Origin: Oscillospiraceae bacterium
GTDB taxonomy: Bacteria; Bacillota; Clostridia; Oscillospirales; Oscillospiraceae
Direction of reading: 5' to 3'
Length of the DNA: 64,000 nt
NCBI GenBank assembly: GCA_009777775.1
Contig: WRLE01000018.1
Coordinates: 1-64,000, forward strand
Below are positions 42,319 to 51,601 of this stretch, in pieces. The notes below the pieces were generated by a model. It was not told the DNA's origin and searched no databases. It saw nothing but the letters and a program-made list of their open reading frames with translations. Position 1 is the stretch's first letter, and every line of letters starts with the position of its first letter. A program made the translations under genes and the position numbers.

Positions 42319-43269
42319 ATGAGCTTTAGAATTATTGGAACTGGAAGCAGCCTTCCTTCAAGAGTTGTCACGAATGATGATCTTTCTACCTTTTTAGACA
42401 CCTCGGATGAATGGATATCTCAACGGGTGGGAATTAGCGAACGTAGAATTTGCACCACGGAATCCGTTGCGCAGCTTGCCCATAAAGCAGCTAAAGCAGC
42501 GTTGGAAATGGGTGGGATTACGCCCCTGGAACTTGATATGATAATATGCGCCACAATCAGTGCAGATTATCTAGCTCCTTCTTTGGCTTGCACTGTTCAG
42601 CAAAGTATTGGTGCCAACTGTCCCGCAATGGATATAAATGCCGCTTGCTCAGGCTTTATATATGCCCTTGACACAGCAGCGGGTTTCTTTGCGCGAGGGT
42701 TCAAGAAGATAATGGTTCTTGGTGCTGAACGTTTGAGCAAGCTAATAGATTGGAACGACAGAAGCACAGCTGTCATATTCGGAGACGGTGCTGGAGCCAT
42801 GGTATTGGAAGCTGGTGATGCCTACTTATCCTCTAAGCTTCAAGCAAAAGGAAACAGCGATGTTTTGAGCATACCTCAACCCATCGGACATTCGGTATAT
42901 TATGAGAATGAAATGCCTCAACCATATATATTCATGAATGGTCAGGAAACGTATAAATTCGCTGTGAATGCAATGTGTGCTGACATAATCGATGTAGTGA
43001 AGTTAGCTGGTTTGGAATTGGATGATATTTCATGGGTGATACCCCATCAAGCAAATGCGAGAATAATTGACACCTCAGCTAAGAGACTGGGGATAGCACC
43101 TGAACGCTGTTTAAAAAACATTGACAGAACAGGCAATACCTCAGCTGCCAGTATACCCATATTATGTGACGAGCTTTTTCGCTCCGGCAAGCTCAATGAT
43201 GGTGATTACATTGCCATGAGCAGCTTCGGTGCTGGGCTGACCAGTGCTGCTTGCGTTGTCCGTTATTAG
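42319..43269 (+). CDS. fabH: 3-oxoacyl-ACP synthase III
   Basis: Starts fatty acid chains by condensing an acyl-CoA with malonyl-ACP. 316 residues, normal. The catalytic triad is Cys110 (INAACSGF), His243 (VIPHQANAR) and Asn273 (RTGNTSAAS). The N-terminus with GTGSSLPSRVVTNDD is typical. The start is 11 bases after fabT with a weak site (AAGGGACA). Its chain-start substrate, straight or branched, is not evident. Confidence 0.97.
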   Translation: MSFRIIGTGSSLPSRVVTNDDLSTFLDTSDEWISQRVGISERRICTTESVAQLAHKAAKAALEMGGITPLELDMIICATISADYLAPSLACTVQQSIGANCPAMDINAACSGFIYALDTAAGFFARGFKKIMVLGAERLSKLIDWNDRSTAVIFGDGAGAMVLEAGDAYLSSKLQAKGNSDVLSIPQPIGHSVYYENEMPQPYIFMNGQETYKFAVNAMCADIIDVVKLAGLELDDISWVIPHQANARIIDTSAKRLGIAPERCLKNIDRTGNTSAASIPILCDELFRSGKLNDGDYIAMSSFGAGLTSAACVVRY

Positions 43270-43480
43270 CAGTTTTATTTGTGCTTGGAGTATTTTCGAG
43301 TATTTTATGTTCAAAGGGATAAGCATCAAATTTACAAAAAGTTTACATTGAGTTGAACTTAGTCAGATATGATGTACTACCACATTATATTCAAAAATAT
43401 AAGTTAAATTTAATCGTTTCTATGTGGCAGCGAGGACACAAAAACACCTTGCAAATACATTAATATTAGGAGAAAAGAAA

Positions 43481-43708
43481 ATGGTATTCGAAAAAATGGC
43501 AGCAATTATTGCAGAACACATTGGGGGAGATGTCGCGGATATTACGATGGACACGACCTTTGAAGAATTGGAAGTTGACTCCCTTGATACAGTGGAAATG
43601 GTAATGAAACTGGAAGAGGATCTGGAAATCGAACTGGAGCTGGAAGAATCATTTGAAACAGTTGGAGAACTAGTGGCATTTGTAGAATCAAAATTAGTTA
43701 CACCCTAG
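43481..43708 (+). CDS. acpP: Acyl carrier protein
   Basis: Acidic helical carrier of 75 residues; the phosphopantetheine attaches to Ser34 in EVDSLDTVEM. The ATG at 43481 follows TTAGGAGA; the longer frame from 43424 is not supported. The gap before it (43270-43480) is AT-rich and holds no gene. Just after the stop comes the 29-bp repeat array. Confidence 0.97.
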   Translation: MVFEKMAAIIAEHIGGDVADITMDTTFEELEVDSLDTVEMVMKLEEDLEIELELEESFETVGELVAFVESKLVTP

Positions 43709-43717
43709 GAATTAGGT

Positions 43718-43890
43718 GTCAGGGCGAATGGCAATCGCTCGAGATGCAGGTGCAAATGGCAATTCGCCCGAGGCGTAGGGGCAAATGGCAATTTGCCCGA
43801 GGCGTAGGGGCAAATGGCAATTTGCCCGAGATGTAAGGGCGAATGGCAATCGCCCGAATTAGGAATTAGAAATTAGGAATTAGGAATTTC
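43718..43890. repeat. Tandem palindromic repeats between acpP and fabK
   Basis: Five tandem copies with a 27-29-base period cover 43718-43856. Each holds a short palindrome of the form GGGCAAATGGCAATTTGCCC, with Gs and As interchanged between copies. AATTAGG-type tandem repeats follow (43857-43890). The same family recurs at 45855-46050. They are within the operon transcript and would fold as a row of hairpins. Confidence 0.85.
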
Positions 43891-44004
43891 TTATGCTTCG
43901 GTTGCGGAGGTTCGCCTTTTGGTGGGCTTGGGTTCTTGACTTTTTCCGTAGCCTGGTGGCTGGGGTTTTATATTGGGATTTTGGTGTGAAAGGGGAATTT
44001 TGTG

Positions 44005-44958
44005 ATGATAAAGACTGCGATTTGTGAGCTGGCGGGGATTGATTATCCTATATTTCAGGGGGGTATGGCTTGGATTTCAGATGCCAAGCTGGCTGCTGCT
44101 GTTTCAAATGGCGGTGGCTTGGGCATTATTTCTGCTATGAATGCCGATGCCAATTATCTCAGGGAACAAATAAACATAGCCCGCAAACTCACAGACAAAC
44201 CCTTTGGTGTAAATGTCATGCTCCTTAGCCCCTTTGTGGATGAAGTGTCAATGGTTGTAGCCGAGGAAGCTGTGCCTGTTGTCACCACCGGTGCTGGTAA
44301 TCCATCAAAATTCATGGAAGCCTGGCTCACAGCAGGTATAAAAGTCATTCCGGTTGTAGCGTCCACAGCAATGGCAAAGCTAGTCACCCGAGTTGGAGCA
44401 GCTGCGATTATTGCAGAAGGTGGAGAAAGCGGCGGCCATGTGGGAGACACAAGCACCATGGCTCTCGTTCCCCAAGTCTGCGATGTGACAGACCTGCCAG
44501 TCATAGCTGCAGGTGGAATTGCAGATGGAAGAGGAGTTGCAGCAGCCTTTATGCTTGGTGCCACAGGGGTGCAGCTTGGCACTCGATTTTTGGTGGCAGA
44601 AGAATGTGATATTCACCCGAATTATAAGGACAAAATCCTAAAGGCTTCAGACATTGCTACAATTGTCACTGGAAAGAAGCTTGGCCATCCTGTAAGAAGC
44701 ATCAAGACACCCTTTTCCAGAGCATATATCAAAGCAGAATACGATTCCAGCGTCAGCGACGAAGAGTTAGAAGCCATGGGTTCTGGAACTGTAAGAATGG
44801 CGGCAGTGGAAGGTGATCTGGAAAAAGGCACTTTTCTTTCGGGTCAAATTGCAGGAATGGTTAATAAAACACAGCCAGCTGCTGAAATGATTGTGGAAAT
44901 TTTTAATGAAGCTGAAGCGATATTGAGCGGAGCGAGTAAATGGATACAGGTAAAATAG
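44005..44958 (+). CDS. fabK: Enoyl-ACP reductase II
   Basis: FMN-dependent enoyl-ACP reductase of 317 residues, last step of each elongation cycle. TIM-barrel features: YPIFQGGMAWISD at the start, GGESGGHVGD and AAGGIADGRG loops with GVQLGTRFL. FabK in place of FabI is usual in Streptococcus and many Clostridia. The ATG at 44005 is about 9 bases after AAGGGG; GTG 44002 is the alternative. It overlaps fabD by 19 bases. Confidence 0.95.
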   Translation: MIKTAICELAGIDYPIFQGGMAWISDAKLAAAVSNGGGLGIISAMNADANYLREQINIARKLTDKPFGVNVMLLSPFVDEVSMVVAEEAVPVVTTGAGNPSKFMEAWLTAGIKVIPVVASTAMAKLVTRVGAAAIIAEGGESGGHVGDTSTMALVPQVCDVTDLPVIAAGGIADGRGVAAAFMLGATGVQLGTRFLVAEECDIHPNYKDKILKASDIATIVTGKKLGHPVRSIKTPFSRAYIKAEYDSSVSDEELEAMGSGTVRMAAVEGDLEKGTFLSGQIAGMVNKTQPAAEMIVEIFNEAEAILSGASKWIQVK

Positions 44959-45887
44959 CTTTTATGTTTTCTGGACAGGGAGCGCAATATACTGGAATGG
45001 GGCGAGAGCTTTATGATAACAGCGAAGCTGCTCGCGCAGTATTTGACCTTGCGGAAAGAATCAGACCAGGTACTATTGAACAATGCTTTAGTGGCAGTGA
45101 AGAAGAATTGACGATTACTGAAAATACGCAACCTTGTGTTTTTTGCGTTGATTTAGCTGCTGCTGTTATGCTTGATTTTGCTGGTGTGAAGGCTGATATG
45201 GTGGCAGGGTTTTCATTGGGTGAGCTACCAGCTCTTGCATATAGCGGTGCTTTTTCATATGAAGATGCCTTTGAGCTTGTTTGGAAGCGCGGCATATTTA
45301 TGGATAGAGCAACCCAAGGAGCAGATTCTGGGATGGCAGCGATATTAAGGTTATCCAATGAAGATGTGGAAAAAATATGCAAAGAGTTTAAAAATCTGTC
45401 AGCTGCCAACTATAATTGCCCTGGGCAGGTTGTGATAGCTGGACTGAAGAACGATTTTGACAGTATAAAAGAAAAGGTCAGCGAAGCTGGAGGGCGCTTT
45501 ATGCCCCTTAAAACAAGCGGAGCTTTCCATAGTCCCTTTATGTTGGCTGCTTCTACTGATTTTGCCTTGGAACTTGCAAATTATGACATTAGTGACCCAA
45601 GAATTCCTACATATTCCAATGTTACTGCTAAGGCTTATGACGGCGATATTAAAGTGCTACTCGCAAAACAAATAAGTAGCTCAGTAAAATGGGAAAATAC
45701 TGTGCGTGATATGATATCCGCTGGTGCTAAAACCTTCATCGAGGTTGGACCTGGAAAAACCCTATGCGGTCTGGTACAACGCATTTCCGATGAGGTGAGC
45801 GTTTACAATGTTGAAGATTACGATAGTTTCAACAAAACGCTGATGGAATTAGGCGTAGGGGCAAATGGCAATTTGCCCGCGATGTAG
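44940..45887 (+). CDS. fabD: Malonyl-CoA:ACP transacylase with repeat-derived tail
   Basis: Transfers malonyl from CoA to ACP. The nucleophile is Ser92 in AGFSLGEL and the catalytic His is His197 in GAFHSPFM; the N-terminal FSGQGAQYTGMG is standard. Of 315 residues, the last ten or so (GVGANGNLPAM) are read from the first GTAGGGGC repeat that begins at about 45855, whose TAG supplies the stop. The core enzyme appears complete before it, so the tail is probably harmless. Confidence 0.95.
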   Translation: MDTGKIAFMFSGQGAQYTGMGRELYDNSEAARAVFDLAERIRPGTIEQCFSGSEEELTITENTQPCVFCVDLAAAVMLDFAGVKADMVAGFSLGELPALAYSGAFSYEDAFELVWKRGIFMDRATQGADSGMAAILRLSNEDVEKICKEFKNLSAANYNCPGQVVIAGLKNDFDSIKEKVSEAGGRFMPLKTSGAFHSPFMLAASTDFALELANYDISDPRIPTYSNVTAKAYDGDIKVLLAKQISSSVKWENTVRDMISAGAKTFIEVGPGKTLCGLVQRISDEVSVYNVEDYDSFNKTLMELGVGANGNLPAM

Positions 45888-46050
45888 GGGCGAATATCAT
45901 TCGCCCGAAAAAAACGAGGAATCAATCAGGAAATAGGTGTAAGGGCAAATGGCAATTTGCCCGCGACGTAGGGGCGAATATCATTCGCCCGAAAAAAACG
46001 AGGAATCAATCAGGAAATAGGTGTAAGGGCAAATGGCAATTTGCCCGAAC
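45855..46050. repeat. Palindromic repeat array inside the fabD-fabG junction
   Basis: GTAGGGGC units with palindromes GGGCAAAT/ATTTGCCC and GGGCGAAT/ATTCGCCC occur five times. An 84-base unit beginning GTAGGGGCGAATATCATTCG is duplicated in tandem (45884-45967 and from 45968), almost perfectly. The array begins inside fabD and ends 28 bases before the fabG start codon. It belongs to the same family as 43718-43856. Confidence 0.88.
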
Positions 46051-46077
46051 AAATTCGTGTTTTCGGAGGATGCAGGG

Positions 46078-46809
46078 GTGGATTTACAAAATAGGCTTGC
46101 TCTCGTTACAGGGGGGTCTCGGGGGATTGGTCGAGCTATTGCGTTGAAGCTGGCGGCTTTGGGAGCCGATGTTGCTATTATATATTCGGGAAACGCTGTT
46201 GCTGCCGATGAAGTTTGCGAGCAAGCAGTAAAACTTGGTGTACGTTCCGCAGCGTTTATGTGCGATGTCTCGGACTTTGCTTCGGCGAAAAAAACCGTTG
46301 ACATGATTAAAGAAGAATTTGGAAAAATAGACATTCTAATAAACAATGCTGGCATTACTCGTGATGGATTGATTGTTTCAATGAAAGAAGAAGCCTTTGA
46401 TGAAGTCATAGACGTTAATTTAAAGGGTGCCTTTAATATGATACGCCATTGCTCCCCGATATTTATTCGAAATCGCAGCGGAAAAATTATAAATATAAGC
46501 TCAATTGCAGGACTAATCGGCAATGCTGGGCAAGCGAACTATTCCGCATCGAAGGCAGGACTCATTGGACTAACAAAAGCCACGGCGAGGGAGCTTGCTT
46601 CCAGAAATATCTGTTGCAACGCCATTGCTCCAGGCTTTATTGATACTGATATGACAGCAAGTATCGGAACTGATAACCCATTGTTTAATTCAATCCCCTT
46701 GGGTCGCGCTGGACTTGCTGATGAAGTTGCGGAGCTGGCTGCATTTTTATGTGGTGCTGACTATATAACAGGTGAAGTCATTAGAATCGATGGCGGATTG
46801 GCTATTTAA
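46078..46809 (+). CDS. fabG: 3-oxoacyl-ACP reductase
   Basis: NADPH-dependent short-chain dehydrogenase of 243 residues. Cofactor loop TGGSRGIG (11-18), NNAG (89-92), and catalytic Ser near 142, Tyr155 and Lys159 (YSASK). The start is the GTG at 46078, 7 bases after GGAGGA; an apparent upstream extension to 46033 is translated repeat sequence with no site. Confidence 0.95.
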   Translation: MDLQNRLALVTGGSRGIGRAIALKLAALGADVAIIYSGNAVAADEVCEQAVKLGVRSAAFMCDVSDFASAKKTVDMIKEEFGKIDILINNAGITRDGLIVSMKEEAFDEVIDVNLKGAFNMIRHCSPIFIRNRSGKIINISSIAGLIGNAGQANYSASKAGLIGLTKATARELASRNICCNAIAPGFIDTDMTASIGTDNPLFNSIPLGRAGLADEVAELAAFLCGADYITGEVIRIDGGLAI

Positions 46810-46905
46810 TACGAAATACAATATACGCAATGTGAAAAACAAAATGTGTTATTATATAAGAATATACAGTGGAAAATGTAGAAAATTTATAAATGAGGAA
46901 GTTTT

Positions 46906-48135
46906 ATGAATAGGGTTGTTGTTACCGGTATAGGTGCATTGACACCCATAGGCAATGATGTGGAGACAATGTGGGAAAATCTTATATCAGGTAAGCACGG
47001 AATAGGGGAAATAACAAAATTTGATCATACAAGTTCAAAAGCAAGCCTTGCAGCTGAAGTAAAAGGATTTGACCCATTGCGCTATATTGAAAAAAATGAA
47101 TTGAGGCGATTGGATCTATTTTCCCAATATGCATTATCAGCGGCAACACAAGCTGTGGAAGATAGCGACATCATAGAAAAGATTGAAGCTGAACGGTTCA
47201 TGGTCTGTTTCGGGTCTGGAATTGGTGGTATAAACACATTTGAAACGGAACATGAAAAGCTCATTAATGGTGGTCCGCGTAAAGTATCGCCTTTGTATAT
47301 ACCTATGATGATTGGCAATCTTGCCGCTGGGAACATCGCCATCCGCTTTGGCGCAAAAGGTCCTTGCACTTCCGTGGTAACCGCCTGCTCAACTGGTGCT
47401 GATGCTATTGGCTCGGCGTATAGAGCCATAAAACATGGTTACGCCGACGCTGCCATAACAGGAGGAAGCGAAGCGGCTATTACCATTTTAAGCGTTGCTG
47501 GTTTTGCGAATATGACTGCACTAACGCTGTCAAAGGACCCTGATGCAGCAAGTCTTCCCTTTGACAAACGCAGAAGCGGTTTTGTGATGGGAGAAGGCGC
47601 TGGAGCCCTTGTCCTTGAGGAATATGAACATGCCATAAATAGGGGTGCTAAAATATATGCAGAGTTAGTGGGATATGGACTAACATGCGATGCGTATCAC
47701 ATCACAGCACCCTCCCCAGAAGCCGAGTCCTCTGCTCGCGCTATTTCAGATGCCTTTGTGGAAGCTGGTAGTCCTGAGGGGATTATATATATCAACGCCC
47801 ATGGGACAGGTACACCGCTCAATGATGCAACAGAAACAAATGCAATTAAAAAGGCTTTTAGCGATGATACTACGAATATCTTGGTGAGTTCCACGAAATC
47901 GATGACAGGTCACACTTTAGGAGCTTCAGGAGCGATAGAAGCCATCATATCGATTTTAGCATTAACCAGGGGCATTCTCCCGCCTACGATTGGACTCAAC
48001 GAACCAGACCCTCTATGCGACTTGGACAATATTCCTTTGACAGCTAGAGAATTAAAAGCAATGCTTGCAATGTCGGTTTCCCTTGGATTCGGTGGACACA
48101 ACGCCTGTCTCGCTTTTCGTGAAATCAGGTCTTAG
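46906..48135 (+). CDS. fabF: 3-oxoacyl-ACP synthase II
   Basis: Elongation condensing enzyme of 409 residues. Nucleophile Cys161 (VVTACSTGADAIG), His299 (NAHGTGTPLND) and His336 (SMTGHTLGASGA) form the active site; the Lys of STKSMTGH is also present. The start follows ATGAGGAAG. The gap of 96 bases before it has no gene. Confidence 0.97.
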   Translation: MNRVVVTGIGALTPIGNDVETMWENLISGKHGIGEITKFDHTSSKASLAAEVKGFDPLRYIEKNELRRLDLFSQYALSAATQAVEDSDIIEKIEAERFMVCFGSGIGGINTFETEHEKLINGGPRKVSPLYIPMMIGNLAAGNIAIRFGAKGPCTSVVTACSTGADAIGSAYRAIKHGYADAAITGGSEAAITILSVAGFANMTALTLSKDPDAASLPFDKRRSGFVMGEGAGALVLEEYEHAINRGAKIYAELVGYGLTCDAYHITAPSPEAESSARAISDAFVEAGSPEGIIYINAHGTGTPLNDATETNAIKKAFSDDTTNILVSSTKSMTGHTLGASGAIEAIISILALTRGILPPTIGLNEPDPLCDLDNIPLTARELKAMLAMSVSLGFGGHNACLAFREIRS

Positions 48136-48270
48136 GGTCGATTGTCAATTATCCGCAATGTACATGGGTAGCAACGTGTCATCACCAATTAATAAAAGAT
48201 CGATTATCACTCGCTCGCAATATTCCCAACAACAATACGAAACCAGGAACACGTAGTTAGGAGAATTTGA

Positions 48271-48699
48271 ATGGACAGTAATGAGATTCGAGAATTGGCT
48301 GCTATCATGAAGGATATGGGACTTAGCTCCCTTAGCTACCAGAACGGCAGCGAAACTATTAAACTAAAACGCAGTATTGGAACAAGCCCTGTTGCTACTC
48401 TAATTAGTGCTGAGGACTTCCAATCAGAATCTCCAGTGGAAGATACTGTTGTCGCTGGAATCTTCACTGTTAAATCTCCCATGGTGGGTGTGTTTTATAG
48501 TGCGCCCGCTCCTGATATGGAACCCTATGTGGCGATAGGTGATACTGTTCATGCTGGAGATGTGCTTTGTATCATAGAAACTATGAAAATTATGAATGAA
48601 ATCACAGCGGAACGTGACGGTGTAATCAACGAAATATGTGTAGAAAACAAGGATGTGGTCGAATTTGGACAACCTTTGTTTAGAATCGGAAACGCCTAA
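48271..48699 (+). CDS. accB: Biotin carboxyl carrier protein of acetyl-CoA carboxylase
   Basis: Protein of 142 residues. The C-terminal biotinyl domain (about 65-142) has the biotin Lys106 in ETMKIMNE, a variant of the common EAMKM. The N-terminal domain is joined by a short linker. The ribosome site is TTAGGAGA. The 135 bases after fabF hold no other gene. Confidence 0.96.
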   Translation: MDSNEIRELAAIMKDMGLSSLSYQNGSETIKLKRSIGTSPVATLISAEDFQSESPVEDTVVAGIFTVKSPMVGVFYSAPAPDMEPYVAIGDTVHAGDVLCIIETMKIMNEITAERDGVINEICVENKDVVEFGQPLFRIGNA

Positions 48700-48760
48700 T
48701 AATACCATATATTAAACTCCATTAATTATCGATTGAGCGAAGCTGAGAAGGAAAGCAAAT

Positions 48761-49189
48761 ATGAACAAAGATGAACTAATGGCGATTCTACCCCACCGTG
48801 GAGCGATGCTTCTCATTGATGAAGGCATTGTGGATGACGGTGGTATTGCCCACGGAAAGTACACAGTACGAGGGGACGAATGGTTTTTAGATGGACATTT
48901 TCCAGGAAACCCAGTGGTCCCTGGTGTAATCTTATGTGAAATATTAGCCCAATCTGCTTGCGTATTGCTAGATGGCAAAATCCCCCAAGGAGCCACTCCC
49001 TATTTTACCGGACTGAGTTCTGTACGTTTTAAAAACCCTGTAAAACCGGGAGATACCATTGATACAAAATGTAGTATAATAAAGTCGAAAGCACCATTCT
49101 TTTTCGCAGAAGGCGAAGGAAGCGTAAATGGGAAACAATGTATAAAAGCCGAGTTTTCCTTTGCAGTTATCAGCGATAGTACTCCCTAA
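48761..49189 (+). CDS. fabZ: 3-hydroxyacyl-ACP dehydratase
   Basis: Hot-dog dehydratase of 142 residues. Catalytic His46 is in GHFPGNPVVPG and Glu60 in LCEILAQ; LPHRGAMLLID is the usual N-terminal signature. The start has GAGAAGGA upstream. No FabA or FabM is in the operon, so unsaturated chain formation must use another gene or route. Confidence 0.97.
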   Translation: MNKDELMAILPHRGAMLLIDEGIVDDGGIAHGKYTVRGDEWFLDGHFPGNPVVPGVILCEILAQSACVLLDGKIPQGATPYFTGLSSVRFKNPVKPGDTIDTKCSIIKSKAPFFFAEGEGSVNGKQCIKAEFSFAVISDSTP

Positions 49190-49198
49190 GGAGAAGCT

Positions 49199-50509
49199 AT
49201 GTTTACAAAAATACTTGTTGCCAATAGAGGCGAAATAGCCATTAGAATAATCCGTTCCTGTAAAGAAATGGGCATAGCCACTGTTTCTGTCTATTCGGAA
49301 GCAGATTGCGACTGCCTCCATGTGGCTCTGGCTGACGAGAGCATATGTATTGGAAGTGCTGCTCCATCTGATAGTTATCTCAATGCCCAAAGGATTATGA
49401 GTGCTGCTTTAGCAACAGGCGCCGAAGCCATCCACCCTGGTTATGGCTTTTTATCAGAAAGCGTCCAATTAGCAGATTTATGTGAAGAACATGGCATTGC
49501 TTTTATTGGTCCGCCTTCAGATGTGATTTCAAAAATGGGAGATAAGGATGTTGCCAAACGCATGATGGAAGCGGCTGGAGTACCCATTATTCCAGGTAGC
49601 GGTATATTAGATGACTTCGAATCTGCGAAAAAAGCTGCCGAGGAAATAGGATATCCCCTTATGATAAAAGCTCGTGCTGGTGGTGGTGGCAGAGGTATCA
49701 GACCAATAAATGCGCCAGAGGAGCTGGAAAATGCATACTATACAGCCTCCCATGAAGCACGAGAAGCCTTTGGCGATGGAACCCTCTATTTGGAAAAACG
49801 CATATACCCAGCAAAGCATATTGAGGTTCAGCTTTTAGCCGATGAATATGGAAAAATCATTTGTCTAGCAGAAAGGGAATGTTCCATACAACGCAACAAT
49901 CAAAAACTATTGGAAGAGTCTCCCTCCCCTGCAGTTGATGACGAATTGCGGGACAAATTGACAATTGCTTCCATTAAGGCTGCTCAAGCGGTGGGTTATG
50001 TGAATGCTGGAACAGTTGAGTTTCTAATGGACCAAAATGGTGATTTTTATTTCATGGAAATGAACGTGCGGCTTCAAGTGGAACACGCTGTAACAGAGCA
50101 GGTGACTGGAATAGATTTGGTAAAATGGCAAATTCGTATTGCAGCGGGTGTGCCACTGGATTTTTATCAAGATGATGTGGAAATTATGGGTTGCTCCATT
50201 GAATGTCGTATAAACGCTTCCAATGTGGGAACTGTGGAGTTTTTGCACATTCCAGGAGGTCCTCGGGTGCGCTTCGATAGTGCGATGTGGACAGGCTACA
50301 CAGTACCTCCGTATTATGATTCACTTTTAGGCAAGCTAATCGTCCATGCCGCAACACGGGAAGAGGCGATACGTAAAATGCACGCTGCCCTTTGCGAGCT
50401 GGTAATCGAGGGAGTGCCCAATAATATCGATGAACAAATTGACTTTATATCCGATGAAAGATTTCAAAATGGCGATTATTACACAGATTTTTTAGCATTG
50501 CGCTCATGA
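49199..50509 (+). CDS. accC: Biotin carboxylase of acetyl-CoA carboxylase
   Basis: ATP-grasp enzyme of 436 residues that carboxylates biotin on AccB. Signatures: KILVANRGEIAIRI, GGGGRGIRP (ATP lid), HIEVQLLADEYG, the metal site EMNVRLQVEHAVTE and the C-terminal domain with PPYYDSLLGKLI. Length is close to the usual 447. It starts ten bases after fabZ with an AAGGAG site. Confidence 0.97.
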   Translation: MFTKILVANRGEIAIRIIRSCKEMGIATVSVYSEADCDCLHVALADESICIGSAAPSDSYLNAQRIMSAALATGAEAIHPGYGFLSESVQLADLCEEHGIAFIGPPSDVISKMGDKDVAKRMMEAAGVPIIPGSGILDDFESAKKAAEEIGYPLMIKARAGGGGRGIRPINAPEELENAYYTASHEAREAFGDGTLYLEKRIYPAKHIEVQLLADEYGKIICLAERECSIQRNNQKLLEESPSPAVDDELRDKLTIASIKAAQAVGYVNAGTVEFLMDQNGDFYFMEMNVRLQVEHAVTEQVTGIDLVKWQIRIAAGVPLDFYQDDVEIMGCSIECRINASNVGTVEFLHIPGGPRVRFDSAMWTGYTVPPYYDSLLGKLIVHAATREEAIRKMHAALCELVIEGVPNNIDEQIDFISDERFQNGDYYTDFLALRS

Positions 50510-50520
50510 GGATTCATATG

Positions 50521-50548
50521 GGATATGGGATATGGGATATGGGATATG
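50521..50548. repeat. 7-bp tandem repeat between accC and accD
   Basis: Four perfect copies of GGATATG, with degenerate units on each side. They lie just after the accC stop. The array may vary in number between strains; its effect on accD expression is unknown. Confidence 0.8.
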
Positions 50549-50671
50549 GGATGTTCATATATCTTGAGTCGTCCAGATTAGCTAATAGATGCAGAGTAAT
50601 GAATTATATTTTGCCAGCGAAAATGCAGATGATGTAAACAGTTGAAACAATCAAGAACCGAGGTGAATGCA

Positions 50672-51580
50672 ATGGCATTTAGTGCGATATTTAGAAAACC
50701 AAAAAACGAATTAGAGAAAGGCGGACGTAAATCCGCAAAAAATGTGGAAAGCGATGTGGAAATGACCCAAAGCTGTCCAGTATGCAAAGCAGCCAATGCC
50801 CTAGGCACGTTGCTAGAGAACCTATATGTATGCAAATGCGGATATTGCTTTCGTGTGACAGCTAGGCAAAGAATCGCATATTTAACCGATAAGGACAGCT
50901 TCCAGGAGCTGTATACAGATATTGTTAGCGTAGACCCCATCGAGTTTCCGGAGTATCAGGAAAAACTGGAAAAGGCAAGGGAAGGCTCCCTTGAACCAGA
51001 AGCTGTTTTATGCGGAATAGCAAAGATCAACGATGTGGATTGCGCTCTTTTTGCCATGGATCCCAATTTCATGATGGGGAGCATGGGTGCCGCAGTGGGC
51101 GAAAAAATAACCAGACTATTTGAATATGCAACAGAAAAAAGCTTACCAGTCATTGGATGCACCGTGTCAGGGGGAGCAAGAATGCAAGAAGGCATTATCT
51201 CGTTGATGCAAATGGCAAAAACCAGCGGTGCAGTTAAACGCCACAGCGATGCAGGGAATTTTTATATTACATTGCTAACAGACCCGACAACGGGTGGAGT
51301 CACAGCCAGCTTTGCCATGCAAGGAGACATACTCATAGCAGAACCAGGAGCCATAGTGGGTTTCGCAGGAGCTAGAGTTGTGGAGCAGACTGTGCGCAAA
51401 AAGCTGCCGCCAGGATTCCAAAAAGCGGAAGTTATGCTGGAACATGGATTTTTAGACATGATAGTGGAACGAAAAGAGCAAAAAGAAACAATAACGACGC
51501 TGCTGAAGATGCATAGCAAAGAATTGGGAAAGCACAAAGCGAAGACTCGCAGAGTATGGCGGCAGGCGACTCGTTCCTAA
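50672..51580 (+). CDS. accD: Acetyl-CoA carboxylase carboxyltransferase beta subunit
   Basis: 302 residues from the ATG at 50672, which follows GAGGTG by six bases. The N-terminal zinc ribbon has Cys35, Cys38, Cys56 and Cys59 (CPVC...CGYC). The crotonase-like domain carries MGSMGAAVGEKI and GGARMQEG. With AccA it transfers CO2 from biotin to acetyl-CoA, making malonyl-CoA. The longer frame from a TTG at 50642 is not supported. Confidence 0.96.
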   Translation: MAFSAIFRKPKNELEKGGRKSAKNVESDVEMTQSCPVCKAANALGTLLENLYVCKCGYCFRVTARQRIAYLTDKDSFQELYTDIVSVDPIEFPEYQEKLEKAREGSLEPEAVLCGIAKINDVDCALFAMDPNFMMGSMGAAVGEKITRLFEYATEKSLPVIGCTVSGGARMQEGIISLMQMAKTSGAVKRHSDAGNFYITLLTDPTTGGVTASFAMQGDILIAEPGAIVGFAGARVVEQTVRKKLPPGFQKAEVMLEHGFLDMIVERKEQKETITTLLKMHSKELGKHKAKTRRVWRQATRS

Positions 51581-51601
51581 TGGAACACAGGAGGAAAACA
51601 A

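Noticed and set aside
43718-43856. Regular 29-bp units that could look like a CRISPR array
   Set aside because: The units are contiguous with no variable spacers and are palindromic over their whole core; no cas gene is in the window.
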